Source: Basidiobolus meristosporus CBS 931.73
Taxonomy: Eukaryota > Basidiobolomycota > Basidiobolomycetes > Basidiobolales > Basidiobolaceae
NCBI GenBank assembly: GCA_002104905.1
Contig: MCFE01000136.1
Location: forward strand, 1-64,000
Length of the DNA stretch: 64,000 nucleotides
Direction of reading: 5' to 3'
Shown piece after piece: positions 11,368 through 22,309 of the stretch; within the stretch, counting starts at the first letter, position 1; each line of letters starts with the position of its first letter. A program made the position numbers and the translations under genes. The notes beneath the pieces were generated by a model, which was not told where the DNA came from, did no database searches, and was given only the letters and a program-made list of their open reading frames with translations.

Positions 11368-13014
11368 CTATACTCCGCTGATACTACTAAACGCCTTGGC
11401 ATTTCGATGAGTTACAGTAAACCGTACCAGTTCTGGAGCTAAATTAATACCAAGTGTTGGTATTGCTATTAAACTTCCTTGGGAGTCGGTAACAGATGGG
11501 ATGGTGAATCTACTGGGCTCAGGTACCAACTTAAACCACCCCTTCATCTTACGCTCAAAGTCAACGTTGCTTCGGATTTGCTCCCGATCTGAGTTCTTCA
11601 AAGGCCTAATGAACAGCTTCAGTGGTGAATGGGATGAATTCCCATGCAAAGTAACGAATATTCTATTATCCCATAAGTTGGATGTATCCCAGGATAGCTC
11701 ATTCTCCAATTGCGGTAGCTCACTTCTTTTTGGGGGCTGGCGGGATATTGTCCAAGTAGAAGTACCGTCTTTCGGAGATACAATGAGCGTTCCGCCGAGT
11801 GCTATACTCTTTCGAGTTGAGCCATGGGTGAAGTTTGCAATGTCCTGGCGGAGAGCGAGGATTTGTTCCAGCCTCGGAGGATGTTCTTTGCTCCCCACAT
11901 GGTGAATCAGCGTTGAGAGTATTCGGGTAGCTAATGGGGTAGAGTCTAGCCAGTCATTTTTGACGGTGAACGTGCAAACACCATTTTTGCTATCAAACTT
12001 TGCCAGCTCTTTCATTGTGTCTGTTACTGAAGAAGAGTTTTAACGAAAGGCGTAATCTCCATCAGAATACCAAGACGGCACGCTACCTTGAGAGTGGACA
12101 TACTCCCGGTGTTGACGCATGTGGGCGGCAAAGTTCTTCAGCGGGATGTCGGTGAACGCTTCCAAGGGAGAGTGAGTTGAGGCTTCCCGAGCTTTTTTGG
12201 CGCGTTCATCAACATTTTTAAGCAGGTGTCTAATCAAATTCCTCTGATAAGTAAGGTCTTCATTACTCGGATCTTCAAACCATTCAATTCCATAATATTT
12301 GCACGTATCGATCAACCTAGACTGCATCAGACAGCCAAGCAGATTAGTAAATGTCGAGGAACGCAAAATGGTCAATTCTTTATAACCTTGGGAATATCCA
12401 ACAAAGGTCTGGCAACCAGCAGATCAAGTGCAGGAATACTGTCGGTAAAGGGAAACCTCGTTAATGGCGAGATACCGGCCAATCCATCGATTCCGGACGC
12501 TCTTGCAAACCGGAATATAGTGGTTTCCTTGAGGTCACCCAGGTGATGGCCGAAATATACGGTATTACATTGGTTTTGATGGCAAGCCTTTCCAAGTAAG
12601 GAGTATCGAGCTTTTCTGGCCAATGTCTCCAAATGCTGGCTCTTTGGAATCCCCTCTGAATACCCGTGTTCTTTCCAATCAATCTTCAAAATGTCATGCT
12701 TGATGTCTATTAAAAGAATTGAAGGTCAGGAATACATAAAGGCTTGTGCAGGAGTCAAATCCAACTTACTAACTTAACCTCTTTAGCACAGCGCCCACCG
12801 AGTGCGCTTCAACCGTACTTTCCGTCCGTAGTTGATGATCAATGGTAAATGCATGTAGTCTTTCTCCAAAATATTGGCTGAGCAGGTAGCAAATTGCCAT
12901 ACTATCCACACCACCGGAAACCGCTACACCTTGGCAAAATGAAGGAACGAGCCCATGCTTTCTCAAAAATTTATTCAGCAGAGCCGAGAACTCTTCTACT
13001 CTGAGGGGGTTCAT
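11368..13014 (-). CDS. tRNA(Ile)-lysidine synthetase, TilS family
   Basis: Four exons: 12774-13014, 12387-12706, 12087-12321 and 11368-12020 (introns 67, 65 and 66 nt) give 482 residues in frame. The PP-loop ATP-binding motif SGGVDS lies at residues 33-38. It is followed by the family's DHQLR stretch, FGHHLGD, the RPLL..PKSRLIDTC segment and the W..DPSN....RN..R signature. TilS makes lysidine at C34 of a CAU-anticodon tRNA so that it reads AUA as isoleucine. In a fungus the likely substrate is a mitochondrial tRNA, so the enzyme should act in mitochondria; no clear presequence is visible, so this is inference. The C-terminal 215 residues are divergent. The join before the last exon (donor GTAGCG) is the least certain. 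It is tandem with the BLOC1S4-like gene, whose stop lies 299 bp upstream. Confidence 0.88.
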
Positions 13015-13312
13015 GTCACCAGAGTACCAACAAACAAGAAACACTTCTGATTATTTTCATCATTTTTCTCCAACGAATTCCCCATGATTCATCACTAAAT
13101 TACGGTTCAGGATAAGCATATTGCATGTAGCTCTGATCAATTCTCTAAACATCAAACCCCCATTCAAAACGGCATTGCTCCTGCGCACTATGGCTAACAG
13201 AGAGTGCCATAGTACAAGCCCAGTACTGCTCTATTGTGCCCAAACATTGGTATTTCGTTAGAGTGAGTTTTCCAATTTTACTGTTACAAAGTGACTTCAG
13301 CACGATTTACAC

Positions 13313-14088
13313 TCACATAGCACTTCGTTGAGTGCTGTCAAGATAGTCGTTAGTCTTAAAGATGGAGTCTTGCGTTAGTTGAGGCTTGAGTTCATTCTGC
13401 ACAATGCAAATACAGTAGTCAGTAATCAACTCTTTGGATATGGGGAAACAAAGGCATTTTAGACTTACTACGCGAAGACGGCCAAATACTTTTCCCAAAG
13501 CATTTGGCTGCAAGGAAGCTTGGGTTTCGTTTACTCTGGAAGTAACTTCGTCGACGGTATCTTTGACCATATTCACGAATTGCTAGTGGTAGTCACCAAA
13601 TGAGTACTTCGAAGGGATCTTGTTCAATATGGGGTTGGAAAATACCTCTAAGTTGTCAATCTTCTGATAGAGTGTTTCTAGCTTCTCAGAGGTCTCTAAA
13701 AAGCCGCTTCGAGAAAGCGCCGCTGATTCATCAATGGTATCCCTAACCTACGGTAATTAAATCCATTTTAATCGACCGTTTCTCGCAAGTACACTTTTGC
13801 ATCTCCCTTTGACTACCTCAAGCAAACTCTCTTGCATGTCTTTGAGTTGCGAATTCTTGGTTGCTATGTTTTCTTTTAATGCACTGAGCTATGGCTGAAA
13901 TGTTAGGGTCATGTTCCCACCAGCATTGGTGTCGCTTAGTACCTTTCGCTCATCATATTCGCAACTTAGGAGGATTGAAAGATCAACGGCTTATAAAATG
14001 GTGTAAAATGTGTTGTGGTCATGAATATGCTTCACAAAGGTTTCTTACCAGTGTCTTGTATGTGCTTGGAGAGTTCGTTGTCCGACAT
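13313..14088 (-). CDS. BLOC-1 subunit 4 (cappuccino)-like protein
   Basis: Six exons: 14049-14088, 13943-13964, 13817-13883, 13646-13747, 13469-13582 and 13313-13396. They keep phase throughout and give 142 residues. The protein is almost all amphipathic helix and coiled coil. Its second half resembles BLOC1S4/cappuccino: a YxxIDxLExFVxMV segment (here YQKIDNLEQFVNMV, about residues 72-85), a helix rich in VxxxVxxxE, then a short IFKTNDYL ending comparable to the LFRTEDYF of animal proteins. BLOC-1 acts on endosomes in cargo sorting towards lysosome-related compartments. The second exon is only 22 nt. It is required because the first exon (phase 1, strong GTAAGA donor) does not join the third in an open frame at any good acceptor. 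The microexon and the family call are inference from pattern matching. Confidence 0.65.
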
Positions 14089-14174
14089 GGATAGAAACGG
14101 GCGTTAAAGAGCTGTACACTTGACCAAGGATGAAGTTATTTTGGAAATGTGTATACTGCCAATACTGAATCATT

Positions 14175-14181
14175 AAAAAAA
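14175..14181 (-). terminator. Pol III T-run of U6
   Basis: Seven consecutive T on the minus strand directly follow the last hairpin of the U6 RNA, as expected for RNA polymerase III termination. Confidence 0.85.
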
Positions 14182-14236
14182 TGTCCTCCGAAGAGGTGTC
14201 CACTCAAGATTTACGTGTCATCCTTGTGCAGGGGCC

Positions 14237-14267
<31 letters not shown>

Positions 14268-14293
14268 TTCAAGTGTCAGAGGTCCCAAGGGAC
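14182..14293 (-). ncRNA. U6: U6 spliceosomal snRNA
   Basis: On the minus strand the central U6 block is essentially perfect: GGAACGATACAGAGAAGATT then AGCATGGCCCCTGCACAAGGATGACAC. It contains the ACAGAGA box that pairs with the 5' splice site and the AGC catalytic triad. A 5' stem-loop (GTCCC-TTG-GGAC) sets the start near 14293. The RNA ends in a T-run at 14175-14181, a Pol III terminator. Length is about 112 nt, close to yeast U6. After GACAC the sequence departs from the usual U6 internal stem and forms a CCTC-TTCG-GAGG hairpin just before the terminator. The block is not interrupted by an intron. Confidence 0.93.
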
Positions 14294-14320
14294 GTGACAG
14301 TGTGTATGGGCCTTTTCTGA

Positions 14321-14330
14321 CTATAAGGTA
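14321..14330 (-). promoter_or_regulatory. TATA-like element of U6
   Basis: An AT-rich TATA-like element (minus strand TACCTTATAG) lies about 30 bp upstream of the inferred U6 start. This is the position expected for the TATA box of a Pol III type 3-like or yeast-like U6 promoter. The spacing is seen; the function is inferred. Confidence 0.45.
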
Positions 14331-14872
14331 TTTTAATATTTCAATTCTTCAGATTATGGGATATCCAAGTATTGAAACTATATTTTTCATAGAATTAACA
14401 ATAGTATATACCCCGGTACTGGAGTCTTACTACAAAGCACGAGTGACATGTTTATTAAGTCATTTGCTTTGTTTCTACCCATTACACTTTAAATTCCTCC
14501 ACAGTTCAATGGTATATTGCCGAAAATTGACAGAAAAGGGAATATGGCTTTCGCTTTATAGCTCGATAAAGAAGTTCAAGGCTTTCTAACGTTACTAAGG
14601 GCCTGCCTTTTCTAATCCTTCAAGCTGAACTTGAAATATTGTAGGGATAAAATAGACTGTGATCAATAGAAAACTGGTTACAGCTTCAGTTGACAATAAA
14701 CCTGGGTCAAGTGAGATAGGATTGGAATAACACAGTAAAGGCTAGGCCTAGGCTTCAGAGAGGATTAAGTATAAACTACAAATAGTCTGGTGTAATAACT
14801 TGAGGCACAACGGGATCAGTTGAAGCATTACTCTTGATTCACTTGTTTGTCTTTGTAACGCTCAGCATATCC
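14331..14872. other. intergenic, U6 upstream and Skt5-like 3' flank
   Basis: No gene seen. A plus-strand frame at 14149-14589 runs antisense through U6 and into AT-rich DNA and has no protein-family features. It is treated as chance. Confidence 0.5.
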
Positions 14873-17164
14873 TCATGAAATAACACAGTCCTCTTTGTTC
14901 TGTTTCTTCTGATGTTTGATTGTACCAAACTCTCTCCTGAGTCCTTGGGCACCGCCATTTATATGAAAGTGCGGATGTTGGGGAAGTCCAACACTCTCTT
15001 CACCTCTTTCTAGGCGCCTTTGGGCATCCTTGCTTCCATGTGACGCTGCTCGAACATACCAAAAGTTTGCCATAGATAAATCCTTCGGGACCCCTATACC
15101 TAACTCATAATAGTAGCCCATTGCAAATTCTGCCTTGGGTAGACCTTTGGAAGCTGCCTGATTACACCAGCTATAAGCCAGATCGTCATTTGGCTCTAAG
15201 ATATTCGGAACTCCACTCAAGTACCAGCCGGACAGACCCATCTGGCATTCTGGATCGCCACGCTCAGCACCTTGTTTATAGTAGAATATGGATTTCGCTG
15301 GGTCCAATTTATATTCCAACTCTCCAAACTCATATGCGTACCCTAGTTTGTAGAGAGCAGGAGTATATCCTAACTCGGCAGACTTTTCAATCAGGTCTTG
15401 TCCCATTCCTACGTCCTTGGAAACAGGAGAAGTATCAATGCGCGTGTAGTCATTGGCTAAAATCAACCCGTAAATGTAGGACGCTTCAGGACATTCAATA
15501 GAATCGCTATTGTTGGCTGCGCGGCCAAGATAAAGTATTCCTTGGTTTATGTTGGGCTTGAGCTTCAACTCCCCATGTAAATACGCCATGGCAAGTCTCT
15601 ATTAAAAAGTATTGAAACTGCGTTAGAGGTCGAACAGATAATTTATCCAGGTGAATCGGGAGGTTTCAACATCTGGGTGTTCATATTTAAAACTTACATA
15701 GTTAGCACATATACTTCCTTGACTAGCTGCCTTCAGATAGAACTGTTGTGCTTTTGAATACTCCTTTTTCTTCTCATGGTGCATAGCTACCTTGTGGATT
15801 GCCTTCACATAACCTAGCTTCGAGGACCTATTATAGAGGCCAAAGGCCTTGTCACTATTCGGAGAAAACCCATTTAAACCATTCTCAATCCAAGTAGCTA
15901 GAATATAAGTGGCCTCGGGGTCCCCGTTTTTTTGCAACCTACGAATCCAAAAGTTTGCCTCTTCTATGAGATCTTTGGAGTTTTTGTTTCCCGATTTGTT
16001 AAACTCAGAGTCTCTGGAGGTTTGGGTTCCGGATTGAGTAGCGTTGGATGAATTCGTTGCTGAGCACGGGTCACCCAGTACTGCTGCACAAGCAACCAAG
16101 TACTTGGCAAATTCCAACTGGACCGCAGGACTGTTTGTTTTCTTGGCGTTTTCTCGGTACATGGATAGAGCAGATTCTTGATTGATCAATGTCAATGAAG
16201 TCCTATGCGTGGCAATCGAAATAGCCCTGGATGAACGAGAAGATGCGGAATTTGCAGTAATGTTGGTTGAGCTAGATACTGAAGAGCTAGAGGAAGCGGT
16301 AGAATAGTGACTGCTTGAACGGGTTGAAGATGCCGAAGGTGTTCCAGGCGGTGACAAGGACAAGGGTATAGTCGTGCTATCACTGAAAGATTCGGTACTA
16401 GCTAAACCAGCGTATGACATCGCACGTCCAGAATCCCCTATATTGGAGGGTTTCGCAGAGTGTTTGTAAATAGCATAATCTGAGTGTGGTCGAGCTAGTG
16501 GCAGTTTTTCTTGACCCTTGTCAACTTCTGTCGGCAACATTGATGAAGCAACACTGGAGCTTGAGTGATGTCCAGCACGGTTATTAAGGTCTTTTTGCTT
16601 CCGATATTCGGATGTAGGTACACTTTTTTCTAAATCCGACGGAAGTGAACGCACGGTTTTGGTTGCCTCTTTGTTGCGTCGGCTTGCCCCATGATGGTGG
16701 CTATCAGGATTCGGAACGGACATGTGACGCCGAGATAATTCGTTTTTACGTTGCACTAAAGGGACGTCGTCGTCTTCATGATTCTTGAGTTCATTTCGGG
16801 AAGCTGAGGGTGGTCTTCGTGGTGGATAGCCAGTACTGGTATTCCCTTGATACGAATACATAACACTTGAGCGTGAATTCATCTGACTTCTACTATGCCT
16901 TGGGTCCGTGTCTACCAATGAAGGATTTTGGGACGATCTCTTAGGCCTAGGTCTGTTGGTCCGCCTTTTCTCCGCCATTTCCATGGGTGGAAGTGGATGT
17001 TCTATAGTGATGCTCGAGTGTGATCTATTCGTTACAGTAGGTCTCTGACGCGCTACTTTTTTTTTAGAATGTGGCTCGTTTGAACCAACCAGCTTTCTTA
17101 ATGTCTGATCCATGTGTATATTTCTAACACTCTGTAGAGCTGCTGGTACCCCGGGAGTAATCAT
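14873..17164 (-). CDS. Sel1-repeat protein, Skt5/Chs4-type chitin synthase regulator
   Basis: Two exons, 15698-17164 and 14873-15598 (99-nt intron, GTAAGT donor), give about 730 residues. The first ATG in frame is at 17162-17164; the open frame extends upstream without an ATG, so a short 5' exon is possible. The N-terminal half (about 1-330) is basic and Ser/Arg/Pro-rich. From about 340 there are Sel1-type TPR repeats (patterns like A..LG..YE.G.....D..KA..Y...AA..G....) to about 690. The protein ends in CVIS, a CAAX farnesylation box. Yeast Skt5/Chs4 has the same layout with a CAAX end. It activates the class IV chitin synthase Chs3 and anchors it at the bud neck with septins. The parallel supports a cell-wall role at the plasma membrane, although other fungal Sel1 proteins share the repeats. 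Confidence 0.85.
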
Positions 17165-18462
17165 AGCCAACTGATGGAGAATGCGAAGTATGGATTGGGT
17201 ATAGAAATGGTGGTTCGACTGGAAGTGAAGCAGATGTCTCTTATCTCCAGCAAGGTTGCCAAACAATGAAAATACCTCTCAACAAGTAAGCGATTCAAAT
17301 ACACCAGCTGTACTTTCTAGATGTTTCTGACCCAATATACGATCGACTTAGGAGAGGCGAAAGACAAGAGATGACACGAACGAAAAGGTTCAAGAATGGC
17401 TACCAACCAAGAAAAGACCTTGGAATATTTGAACAAATCTGGATGTCTGTAGCTTCACCACAAGATGTACTTGCCAACGGGTTTATATATGACTCAAAGC
17501 ATGCATACAATCAATGGGCCGATAGATAATGGATTGTCCAATATCCATACAGTGAGTTGTTTGTATTTCGTTCGGAATTCAATCGTGCACTCTCCCCAGA
17601 ATTTCCATGCACGGATCAAAAAGGGCAAACGAGATGCTTTGTAGCGACCACGTATCCTCGCAAGATTCTGTGGCGCTTTAGTACGCAGTATATACATTTG
17701 AAGAGACTTGTGATCTATCGCGGTTATTATCGGGGATATATATGACAATAACCTATTGTCCACCTGTATTGTTGGCTTGTCTGGCAAGTGTGAGATCGGG
17801 GTGTACCTCGGGTTACTGTGATGTGTAGCTTGGATGAATCAACCCTCAAGAACTCACAAAGTGCAAGACAGACTCGGTGGTGGGCTCCACAAGGACTCAA
17901 CGGAGCCTTGATGTCCATGGTGGCTCCTTTCTCCGCTAGCAAGAGAGTGTCCCCATTCATGTGGGCCAACGTAGCCCTACTGCATTTGGCATAAGAAATC
18001 GCGTCTGGTTGTAATCGTATTTACACCAACTGTGATTCAGCAGATCCATCATAATCATTTCAAGCTAAATAGAGCACAATCCCTTCATTAGCCACCTACC
18101 AGCCGCACCTCGCCATTCCCCTCAATATGTTGCGTTGCATAGAGTTGCTTACATTCTAGATTCGAACAGGATCAGCCCATGTCACAATGGCCATTCGAAT
18201 CTGACAGGTTCAAGCATCGCATTAAACCCTCTTGAATTACTTGATTACAGACTGCATCCATGAGGCAAAGGCAATTTGCTGGAAAAGCAACATAGATCAA
18301 ACTTTGGTGGTGCCCATTACCAAATCCATATCATACCTTTTGCACTCTACCCATAAATGGCCGAATCAGAGCTCAGTTTGATCTCATCTTACATATTCAA
18401 ATAATAAATTTTATTTCATTCGCATTTGGAACGAAGCCCTCAGTTAAGGTTTGTAGGGAGCT
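17165..18462. other. divergent promoter region
   Basis: This gap separates the 5' ends of the minus-strand Skt5-like gene and the plus-strand PQ-loop gene and should hold both promoters. Short overlapping frames at 17494-17969 have no family features. I see no RNA gene. Confidence 0.5.
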
Positions 18463-19360
18463 ATGTCTATGGAAACTAAAAGCCTTGTCCTTGGCTGGAT
18501 AGCTTCCCTGTTTTGGGCCTTTCAACTCGCACCGCAAGGTACTTTCTCCATACGTTGCTTATGTCTGATTGGAAAGTTGATTTGCTTCAGTTTACAAGAA
18601 TGCTCGAGAAAAATCTTGCGAAGGACTGTCAATACTGATGATGATAGCATGGTACATGTCAGGCTGCCTGAGTACTCCATATGCGATCCTCGTGGATTTA
18701 ATACTGCCGCTAAGAATACAGCCGCAATTCTTTGCTTTTTTTGCAGGAGTGTGTGTTGTTCAATGCCTGCATTATCAATGGTATGAACACCAACTGTGTT
18801 TAGCTGTTGAAGTCGACTAATTTTTTCTCTCCATACAGGAAAACACATTGGCTAAAGCTATCGTCGATTGTTGTCGTCAATATTATAGTGGCCAGTGGCG
18901 TTGAAGCAGGTTTAATACTTGGACTAAGGGTAATGACTGTAAGATCTGTGTCAGTATAGATGGTGGCCTTTAACCCTTCGCACAGCAAAACCCTATTCAA
19001 TGGATTCTTGATGTTCTCGGGATTCTTCCCTCAGTTCTCATCGTCATCGGTTACATCCCTCAATACTACGACATCCTGAGTTAGTTGGTTCTAACAATCT
19101 TGCTTATTCACAAGTATACCTAATGCGAATTTATAGAAACGAGAAATGCTGAAGGCATATCCATTTTGTTCATGAGCATAGATATAACTGGCGGTTTACT
19201 CTCAGCAGTCAGCTTAATCTATCATGAAGTTGTCGACTGGTTCGCAATGTCCATGTACCTCGCCGTTGTAATCTTGGACTTTGGGATTATCTTATTCCAC
19301 TACGGCTTTAGGATTTACCACCGTCGTAATACACACATAGATAGTGCCAAATATCCTTGA
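18463..19360 (+). CDS. PQ-loop repeat membrane transporter-like protein
   Basis: Five exons: 18463-18538, 18591-18780, 18839-18929, 18986-19079 and 19137-19360 (introns 52-58 nt) give 224 residues with consistent phase. Two PQ-loop repeats are clear. The first has LAPQVYKNAREKSCEGLS (about residues 22-39); the second has GYIPQYYDILKTRNAEGISI (about 142-161). There are about seven hydrophobic segments. The family (cystinosin, Ypq proteins, SWEET relatives) consists of 7-TM transporters of amino acids or sugars, often on vacuole or lysosome membranes. The WYMSG..STPYAI and IPLxIQPQFF-like features between the repeats match a group of small fungal PQ-loop proteins of unknown substrate. I do not assign a substrate. 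The first intron splits directly after the first PQ codons. Confidence 0.88.
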
Positions 19361-19724
19361 GGCTCTGTAAATATACAAACGCATGCAATCTCTACTGACG
19401 GTGGCCCTGGATCCGATGTACCATCTTTCTGTTACTGATGAAGCACTCTCCAATCCATTCGTAATCTCGGACCCTGGCCGCACCTTTGGCTCCGTTTAGT
19501 TTTGGGAAATGGCTGGAACCATACCTGGTTGCTATTAAGCGGACAAATCAAGAAATCCGTATAAATTTATTGATCTCTAGGAAGGCCCCTGCTCTATTAT
19601 TTTATAGTCAATTACCAATAAAGCAGGCTTCAATTAGCAGGACACGAAAGAAGTCAATATAATACAATGAGGCGCCTCAGACAAAGTTCGGGGGTTGATT
19701 GAAGAGGCGATAAGGTAGTGGCGT

Positions 19725-21273
19725 TCAACTGGTAGAATGGGAGTCATTAGGTACAGGATAGATAGATTCTGCAGGGGAAGTGAACATTTCTTTTGGGAAG
19801 ACTGATCCAATGCCATCAACGTACTGCTTACGCCGGTCCATTAAAGCGATCAAGTTTTCCGACAATCCTTTTGAAGAGATCTTCTTCTTTTTCGATTTCA
19901 AGGATTTCTACAAATAATAAACGATGTCAGTAGATGCTCGTCTATCAATGCATGAATGGTTTGATCACTTACTACTCTTTTTATGTAAGCCTGCTCGATT
20001 TGCTTGTCTAGCTCATTAAGAATCTGCAAGTATTCTTGGTAAGCGGTGTGCTCATGCACCACCTGCTCTAATTGCTCCTTCCTAAGCTCATTAACACTAA
20101 TCTGCTCCCTCAGACGTGATTGCAAACTACGTAGCGTGGTACAGATCTCATTATCTTCATGAGCATTTGAATCAATCTGAAATATATGAAGATCAGAAAA
20201 AGCATCATCAAAAAGGTGAGTAGATCTTACATCTTCATCAGCAAGGATGCCAAGGTGTCGAAGGTCTCTCCTAAGTCTTTCATCGATGTCAACCAATTCA
20301 TGATGCTTCGTGGGTGAGCTAACTGGAGAGTCAAGCCTAGATTCTTCGGAGTCCGAGTCCGAAAGGTCAACTAAATTTTCGTTCAATAGCGAGGACAATA
20401 TTCGATCGTTTAAGGTTGGACACTGGATTTCGTTCCAGTTTTTCAAGTCAACATTGGCCACATGGAAAGTATCGAAGTTCTTGGTTTCCAAAAGATTGGT
20501 CATTTCAATTTTGTGAGACAGAGCTTCGTCCTCATCTTTCCATTTCTCTCTATAAAATTTTCCAAATGGTGGAATGATGAACGGTTCGCTTTTTTCACCC
20601 TAGCATGGTAGATGTAAGATTGATAGTCCGCGAATCAAACAAGGGCCGCCATGAATTACCTTTGCCTGCAGAAACTCAATATCGTTTTCGGTGAAGTTTC
20701 GAAAGTATTCTTCTACATATCCCCAAAATGTTTGTATCGGAACTTGATTTGGTACTTTGGTTGATGTTACAGGAATATCCTCCGTCGCTTCTGGCTGTTT
20801 CAATGTTTCGATTGAGCTTTTGTTCTGTATGCGGCTTACGGCCTGGCTTATCGAGTTGCTGGTTTCTCCGTTCTTGGAAATTTTAGTAAGTATATTCTCC
20901 AACGTTGTTATGATGTATGCTTTACCGAAGAAGTATCCGGCATTGATTTAAGCGAGGTCTTGGGGGACTGAGTTGGCAGTTGTTTTTGAGCTACGGGAGT
21001 CAGAATGGTTGATGTACGTTTCAGTCATAGTTGATAATGTCCAGTTGTACGAATAGGCTAGGTACCTTTAGGTAAAGGATTGGAAGAATTTTCAGAATCA
21101 ACTAGTTTTCGTTTATAAGGCTTATCTGATCTAAGGAATATACAAAATGCTAGAGGTTAGAGAGTTCACAGTGGTACGCAGATAGGATTCCAGGTTATTT
21201 ACGTGCTAATATTCACACTAGAAGGCGCGTGAGGTAGGTTTGAATTGGTAACTGTAATCGGGATCTCTTCCAT
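19725..21273 (-). CDS. ADA3: SAGA/ADA complex subunit Ada3 (Ngg1)
   Basis: Seven exons: 21203-21273, 21066-21130, 20926-20990, 20660-20872, 20231-20599, 19973-20176 and 19725-19907. All phases agree; from the internal ATG 21271-21273 this gives 389 residues. The FWGYVEEYFRNFTENDIEFL block followed by PFIIPPFGK.Y..KW is the Ada3 hallmark. The C-terminal part has the conserved DNEICTTLRSLQSRLR helix and a final LMDRR..Y.DGIG..F motif. Ada3 bridges Gcn5 and Ada2 in the histone acetyltransferase module of SAGA. The true N terminus may lie further upstream: an exon ending at 21342 (donor GTTGGT) can join at 21278 in frame. Upstream of that, a coiled-coil-like frame is broken by stops. The 54-nt intron at 20177-20230 has no stop and keeps the frame, so its removal rests on conservation. 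Confidence 0.88.
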
Positions 21274-21982
21274 TTGTCCTGGAGTAAAAGCAGGAGAATG
21301 AGTATGCAAGAGGTATAGAAAATTAAAGCGTTTTTACCAACCTGTGTTTGCCAGGAAAAGAATTTCAATAGATTTGGCAAGTGTTGTATTCGAGTTATTC
21401 AATCGTGGTTCTAAGGTCGTTTTCTACTGAACATAATCGTTCAACTTCCTTCTAAAGCTCTCTTTGTTGTTTGGAAATCAGATCTAAGCTTTTGTGAATG
21501 TATGCAATTCTATTAATATCCAACACGTCAAATAACCGCACTACGAACAACAGTGATAAACTCGCAATCCTTTGAAATCTAAGTAGTGAAAAAGAATCCA
21601 ATGTCGAGATCATAAAATTCAACCAAATCCATGGAGTTTTTTTTAAGACGAGTTTTGTTTGTCTTATCTGATACAGATTGGCCCCAATTTGATGTAGCAT
21701 TTAGTGTAAACATTAGACTTCGAATTCCACGACAACATTACAACCGTGAATAAGATGTGACTATCTTATGAAGGAATACTGGATGTTGGATCCATAAGTA
21801 ACGCGCAATTACTGTATTGCTGCTAAAGGGAGGGTTGTCAACGAAGGACAAAGGTGGTCGCTTCTCACTATCCTCAGGTCCATGTTGAACAATGAGGCAT
21901 TTCGGTCTGGCGATAATTTTAACATGATCATTGAATAGGTGTCACAAATAGGGGCAACTGCAAATTCGCCGAAGATTGTTGA

Positions 21983-22309
21983 TCATCGCCGTAAACAATA
22001 AGCTTGCTCTGGCATTTGGCCCCAATGCAGCATATTAGATGCTGGAGAGTGTAATCCAAGGCTTCGAGGTACACTTGACATAATGTTGCTAGTAAACAAT
22101 GGGCCCCTGGATGGAACCACCCTATTCTGGAAATGAGCTACGGACACAAAAGCCTGCAGGTGTTTCTCAATATCTCTAGCTAAAAGAGTGGAGGAGTATG
22201 AACGGATGGTGTAATCCAGTCCCTGAGCGTCGCGATCATTTGGTGTGTCAGTTGATGCTTTTATCGGTACATTCACAACCTTGTTTTGTTGTTGGCTGGT
22301 GATTGACAT
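21983..22309 (-). CDS. small unrecognised ORF
   Basis: A 108-codon frame with ATG at 22307-22309. The product is polar, with a predicted helix in the middle (IEKHLQAFVSVAHFQ) and no membrane segment or known motif. A second minus-strand frame at 21452-21700 ends in a Lys/Gln/Glu-rich helix and could be a later exon of the same gene. It could also belong to ADA3, or be chance. I assign no function. It sits between the 5' end of ADA3 and the divergent sulfotransferase-like gene. Confidence 0.3.
   Translation of the reverse strand: MSITSQQQNKVVNVPIKASTDTPNDRDAQGLDYTIRSYSSTLLARDIEKHLQAFVSVAHFQNRVVPSRGPLFTSNIMSSVPRSLGLHSPASNMLHWGQMPEQAYCLRR

Noticed and set aside
14149-14589. A 146-codon plus-strand frame.
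   Set aside because: Its left third is the antisense of the U6 snRNA and the rest has no protein-family features.
15121-15501. A 126-codon plus-strand frame.
   Set aside because: Antisense to the Sel1 repeats of the Skt5-like gene.
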